From NCBI GenBank assembly GCA_964605645.1, contig CAZSDJ010000018.1:1-34355 (forward strand): a stretch of DNA of 34,355 nucleotides. The letters run 5' to 3'. The position numbers and the translations under genes are program-made. Under the pieces are notes generated by a model. The model had not been told where the DNA came from. It searched no databases and saw only the letters and a list, made by a program, of their open reading frames with translations. Positions 31,127 through 34,355 of this stretch are shown here, piece by piece (position 1 is the first letter of the stretch; every line of letters begins with the position of its first letter). Origin of the DNA: PXAH01 sp964605645 (lineage in GTDB: Bacteria > Omnitrophota > Gorgyraeia > Duberdicusellales > 4484-171).

Positions 31127-31897
31127 TTACGCTTCTTTACCTAAATCGTTCTTGATAATCAATGGTAGCTCCACTTCCGACAATAGAGGGACACTTATCT
31201 TATTGGATGATTTTTGTATAAAATTCTTACCTTTTAAAATGATTTCTGTAAGATAACCTTTACAAAATTCATTAACATTATATGAAATCGTAATTGGCAA
31301 CTTTTGTAACTGGTCGATTAACTCTTCTTTATCGCCGATAAAGCCAAGTTCAATCATTTTATTCCGCAAAACAATCAACATAATGGTATTAGAAGAGGAA
31401 AAAATATCATTCCCTGAACTGTCGTTTCCCATCCAAAACTCAAGATCACCAACCTCGTCCATAGCTTTTTCAATATATTTTTCAATCTCCTGATAATAAT
31501 CAAAATGAAAACCAAACTTATTACGGATAAAACAAAATAGCTCTTCATTTTTCACTATAGAAAAGAAAGTTTCAATTTCATCCCAGTAATATAAAAGACC
31601 AGAAGAAAAACATGTTTTTTCTTCTGATATCTTTTCGCATTTTAAAAACTGCCAAATTTCATAAATTTTGCTTATAAGCATTTTGGAAGTTGAAAACACC
31701 AACGTGACAAGTATTGCCTTGTCAAGTTTCTCGCAACCTGTTTTTTGCTTTCCACTATAAACAAGCATTTTCCGGTATAAATCCATATCCCGTATCATGC
31801 TTGTTAGCATTAACAGTCGTTTTTTATTTCGGGCAGACAAACTATTGATTTCTGCCTTAGGTAAAACTAATTTATGATGCTCTAATATTTTATTCAT
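31127..31897 (-). CDS. HEPN-like protein inside the hsd operon
   Basis: The 256-residue product is helical and contains ELFCFIRNKFGFHFDYY, where R125-x5-H131 is the HEPN-type catalytic pair on a helix. A preceding helix (KAILVTLVFSTSKMLISKIYEIW) would face it. I recall similar unnamed proteins with an I-R-x-K-F-x-F-H-x-D word in bacterial accessory DNA. It lies 17 bases after hsdM and five bases before hsdS on the same strand, so it must be co-transcribed with the restriction genes. A possible role is as an RNA-cutting back-up or accessory regulator. It is not needed for a canonical type I system. Confidence 0.6.
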   Translation of the reverse strand: MNKILEHHKLVLPKAEINSLSARNKKRLLMLTSMIRDMDLYRKMLVYSGKQKTGCEKLDKAILVTLVFSTSKMLISKIYEIWQFLKCEKISEEKTCFSSGLLYYWDEIETFFSIVKNEELFCFIRNKFGFHFDYYQEIEKYIEKAMDEVGDLEFWMGNDSSGNDIFSSSNTIMLIVLRNKMIELGFIGDKEELIDQLQKLPITISYNVNEFCKGYLTEIILKGKNFIQKSSNKISVPLLSEVELPLIIKNDLGKEA

Positions 31898-31914
31898 ATC
31901 AATAGTAACTTAAT

Positions 31915-33924
31915 TTATAATTTCAGAATTTTATTCATCAACCCTTCAGTCTCTTTTTCCAAAGCAAGGATGTCGTTGCGGATTTCCTCAAGAGATCTGA
32001 GCGGTTTATACTTATAAAATTCTTTGGTGAAATTAATTTCATAGCCAACCTTATCTTTACTTCTATCCATCCATGCATCCGGTACATGGGGTAATACTTC
32101 ACGTTTAAAGTATTCTTCAACATCGTCCCGTAAAGACACATTCTCATAATCCCTGAGCTCTGTATCAGCTTCGGAATTGCCTTTTGAGTCAAGGCAGATA
32201 TCCGCTGTTTCGTCACGTTCAGATAAGGCTTTAACTATCATCTTTATTGTTGAAGCTTTAACCATATCGCTTTTTTCTGCAAAAGCAGCTTTAAGGTTCT
32301 TTATAAAAGTTTCTCGATTTTTATATAACTTGCTTGAATTCATCGAAAATAAAACATCTTTAATTAACTGCTGATATTTTTCTCCTTCTTCAACCTCTCT
32401 TATGCCCTTATTACCCTTTTTCTTTGATTTAGCAAGATTCTTAAAAGCCGTTTGGTCATCTAAGCGCGCTATCCGTTCCTTGGTTGTTTGAAAATTAAGG
32501 CGCAAAGGCCTTTCAACAGTTACTCGCGTATAACCAAAATAATTATTATCAAAAAATTTGCAATATTCACCTTTTTTAAATTCTCCATAGATTTTAGTAA
32601 TCTCATTTATGTGGTTGTCATCAATCTCATTACGTTTATTCCCAAGGCTGCGAGACATCTTTTGAAAAAACTCCACGGCATTAATTAGTTGGACTTTTCC
32701 TTTTCTTTCCTTTTCTTTGCGATTAGTAACAATCCAAATATATGTTGAAATACCAGTATTGTAAAAAAGCTGATTAGGCAAAGCAATAATAGCTTCTAGC
32801 ATATCGTTTTCAATAATCCACTTACGAATTTCACTTTCACCGCTTCCGGCACCACCAGAAAACAGCGGGGAGCCATTAAAAACTATACCTAGCCGAGCTC
32901 CTCCATTTTCAGGACGCATTTTAGAAATCATATGCTGCAAAAACAAAAAAGATCCGTCGCTAATACGCGGTAAACCTGCTCCAAAACGACCGGTAAAACC
33001 TTGCTTTTCATGTTCTTTTTTTATCTCAGATTCAACTTTTTTCCATTCCACACCAAAAGGCGGATTGCTGAGCATATAATCAAATTTTTCATTTTTTAGC
33101 CCATCCTGAGTAAAAGAATTACCAAATTTAATGTTATTTGTATTTTGCCCTTTAATAAGCATATCTGAATTACAAATTGCATACGATTCAGGATTAAGCT
33201 CTTGTCCAAAGACTCTTAAATCGGCATCAGGATTTAGTTCACGTAAATATTCTTCTGCAATTGAAAGCATTCCGCCAGTTCCGCAAGCTGGGTCATATAA
33301 AGTTTTAACAATTCCTTTTTTAGTTAAAATATCTTTGTCGTTTAAAAAAAGGATATTTACCATAAGCCGAATTACTTCCCGCGGGGTAAAATGTTCTCCG
33401 GCTGTTTCGTTGGAAAGATCGGCAAATTTACGGATGAGTTCCTCAAAGATATAACCCATTTCAATATTACGTATTTTATTTGGATGTAAATCAATTTCAG
33501 AAAAGCGTTTAATCACTTTATATAAAAGATTTGCTTTATCAAGACGTTCAATGTGAGTATTAAAATTAAAATGTTCTAGAATAGTTCGTGCATTTTTTGA
33601 AAAACCATTGATATAATTTTTAAGATTAGCGCTTATATCATTAGGATCTGCAATAAGTTTTTGAAAATTAAATTTACTTTTGTTATAAAAAGAAAGCCTT
33701 GCTTGGCGTTTCAAAACTTCTTCGGCAGCTGCAGGTGATAATTTTTTTACCTTGGGTAGGTATTCCAACACTCTCTTTTTAGTTGGTTCAAGCACACAAT
33801 CCAGACGGCGCAACACCGTAAGAGGCAAAACTACTTTGCCGTATTCAGATTGTTTGTAATCTCCTCTCAATAAATCAGCAATACTCCAAATAAAATTAGC
33901 TTTTTCTTTAAAATTTATAGTCAT
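31915..33924 (-). CDS. hsdM: Type I methyltransferase subunit HsdM
   Basis: The 669-residue product has an N-terminal HsdM helical domain (IWSIADLLRGDYKQSEYGKV, LPLTVLRRLDCVL). The N6-adenine methylase core follows: GEHFTPREVIRLMV, DPACGTGGML (motif I, 211-220) and NPPFG (motif IV, 287-291). GIVFNGSPLFSGGAGSGESEIR is the usual downstream word. The C-terminal extension from about 480 is longer than in the E. coli-type enzymes, as in many type I methylases with this extended tail. It makes the host methylation that protects the genome and needs HsdS. It is preceded by AAAGGAGC. The next gene is 17 bases away. Confidence 0.93.
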   Translation of the reverse strand: MTINFKEKANFIWSIADLLRGDYKQSEYGKVVLPLTVLRRLDCVLEPTKKRVLEYLPKVKKLSPAAAEEVLKRQARLSFYNKSKFNFQKLIADPNDISANLKNYINGFSKNARTILEHFNFNTHIERLDKANLLYKVIKRFSEIDLHPNKIRNIEMGYIFEELIRKFADLSNETAGEHFTPREVIRLMVNILFLNDKDILTKKGIVKTLYDPACGTGGMLSIAEEYLRELNPDADLRVFGQELNPESYAICNSDMLIKGQNTNNIKFGNSFTQDGLKNEKFDYMLSNPPFGVEWKKVESEIKKEHEKQGFTGRFGAGLPRISDGSFLFLQHMISKMRPENGGARLGIVFNGSPLFSGGAGSGESEIRKWIIENDMLEAIIALPNQLFYNTGISTYIWIVTNRKEKERKGKVQLINAVEFFQKMSRSLGNKRNEIDDNHINEITKIYGEFKKGEYCKFFDNNYFGYTRVTVERPLRLNFQTTKERIARLDDQTAFKNLAKSKKKGNKGIREVEEGEKYQQLIKDVLFSMNSSKLYKNRETFIKNLKAAFAEKSDMVKASTIKMIVKALSERDETADICLDSKGNSEADTELRDYENVSLRDDVEEYFKREVLPHVPDAWMDRSKDKVGYEINFTKEFYKYKPLRSLEEIRNDILALEKETEGLMNKILKL

Positions 33925-33977
33925 ATTTATTTTTGAGCTCCTTTACTGTTAGAAAGCATCTGTAAGCTTTTATATAT

Positions 33978-34169
33978 TCACTTCACCAACTCATCTATCT
34001 TAACCTTAAAAATCTTAGAAAGCTTTGTCAGTGTCTCTAAGGTTGGGTTTTTGTTTAGGCCTGATTCTATCTTGATTAAGGTGCTGTAGGTAATTTTGGC
34101 TTTTTGAGCCAGTTGTTCCTGAGATAGATTCTGTTTTTTTCTGAGTTTTTTAATATTTGTGGCTAACAT
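33978..34169 (-). CDS. Small XRE-family regulator
   Basis: The 63-residue product is a bare helix-turn-helix of the XRE/Cro type: KKLRKKQNLSQEQLAQKAKI, then TYSTLIKIESGLNKNPTLETLTKLSKIFKVKIDELV. Such small proteins act as transcription regulators, and in restriction operons as controller proteins. It lies 53 bases upstream of hsdM with an AAAGGAG before its ATG, so it probably heads the cluster and controls it. GGTATTT (34188-34194) and AAATACC (34242-34248) upstream are inverted and could be operator half-sites. A clear -35/-10 pair for the minus strand was not found. Confidence 0.8.
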   Translation of the reverse strand: MLATNIKKLRKKQNLSQEQLAQKAKITYSTLIKIESGLNKNPTLETLTKLSKIFKVKIDELVK

Positions 34170-34260
34170 ATAACTCCTTTGATATTTGGTATTTTACATC
34201 CTTTGGCCTTTGGCCTCAGGATCAAGAAGAAATCAACCCTTAAATACCATTAAATTCTTC

Positions 34261-34289
34261 TTGACAAACTATCATTATATTGATATTAT
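34261..34289 (+). promoter_or_regulatory. Strong plus-strand promoter leaving the window
   Basis: TTGACA (34261-34266), 17 bases, TATTAT (34284-34289). It points to the right, away from the restriction cluster, and must serve a gene outside the window. The stretch 34170-34355 is otherwise AT-rich and without a gene. Confidence 0.65.
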
Positions 34290-34355
34290 TATATTAATAG
34301 ATTACTATTATTTTATTGCTTTTAATTTAATGATATTTTAACTCTTGAATAAAAA

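Noticed and set aside
1..34355. CRISPR array, tRNA, rRNA or complete insertion sequence
   Set aside because: No regularly spaced identical repeats, no cloverleaf or rRNA sequence and no full transposase frame were seen on either strand; the Cas4-like piece is only an N-terminal fragment.

Overview
The window is an AT-rich accessory region from a bacterium, almost entirely coded on the minus strand. It holds no rRNA, tRNA, CRISPR array or complete transposase. Small proteins such as the GYD, DUF2293-like and pRiA4b ORF-3-like products, together with many dispersed GGGGACA-type repeats, are what I would expect in an uncultivated lineage of the Omnitrophota kind. That placement is a guess, because no phylogenetic marker is present. 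The leftmost 1.6 kb looks visibly richer in G+C than the rest and may be host backbone. The remainder reads as a defence island mixed with gene remnants.

Left end (1-5.5 kb): a DUF2293-like gene cut by the window edge, a frameshifted zinc-ribbon gene, a symmetrical terminator, and a three-gene run (pRiA4b ORF-3-like, a 44-residue basic protein, GYD). Next come truncated Cas4-like and radC 5' fragments, an Abi_2 abortive-infection gene with an elaborate leader, and a secreted TPR protein behind a good promoter. A tandem hairpin repeat and the only plausible plus-strand genes (a small pair) follow.

Middle (5-21.5 kb): a string of mostly single genes. The recognisable ones are DUF5677, a HEPN-like protein, an HNH_2 endonuclease, an HExxH protein, a PD-(D/E)XK-like protein, a Shedu (DUF4263) nuclease, an STM4504/CBY_0614 (Abi C-terminus) protein, a DUF559 nuclease, an AbiGi-like protein and a DUF262-HNH-AlbA_2 fusion. 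Interspersed are remnants of PEBP and of DUF5677, four copies of an 80-130 bp repeat placed just upstream of genes, and several GGGGACA elements that sit at the 3' breakpoints of gene fragments.

Right end (21.7-34.2 kb): one tightly packed cluster reading right to left. Its order is xre regulator, hsdM, HEPN-like gene, hsdS, hsdR, a 1298-residue DUF4062-STAND NTPase, and a HEPN-motif partner. Junctions after hsdM are between an 8-base overlap and a 17-base gap. HsdR carries an unusual C-terminal LexA/UmuD-like S24 domain. The inferred logic is a type I restriction-modification system that shares a transcript with a STAND sensor and HEPN ribonuclease-like proteins, which could act as a back-up suicide layer. 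The family assignments rest on motifs I can see. The cooperation between the genes is inference.
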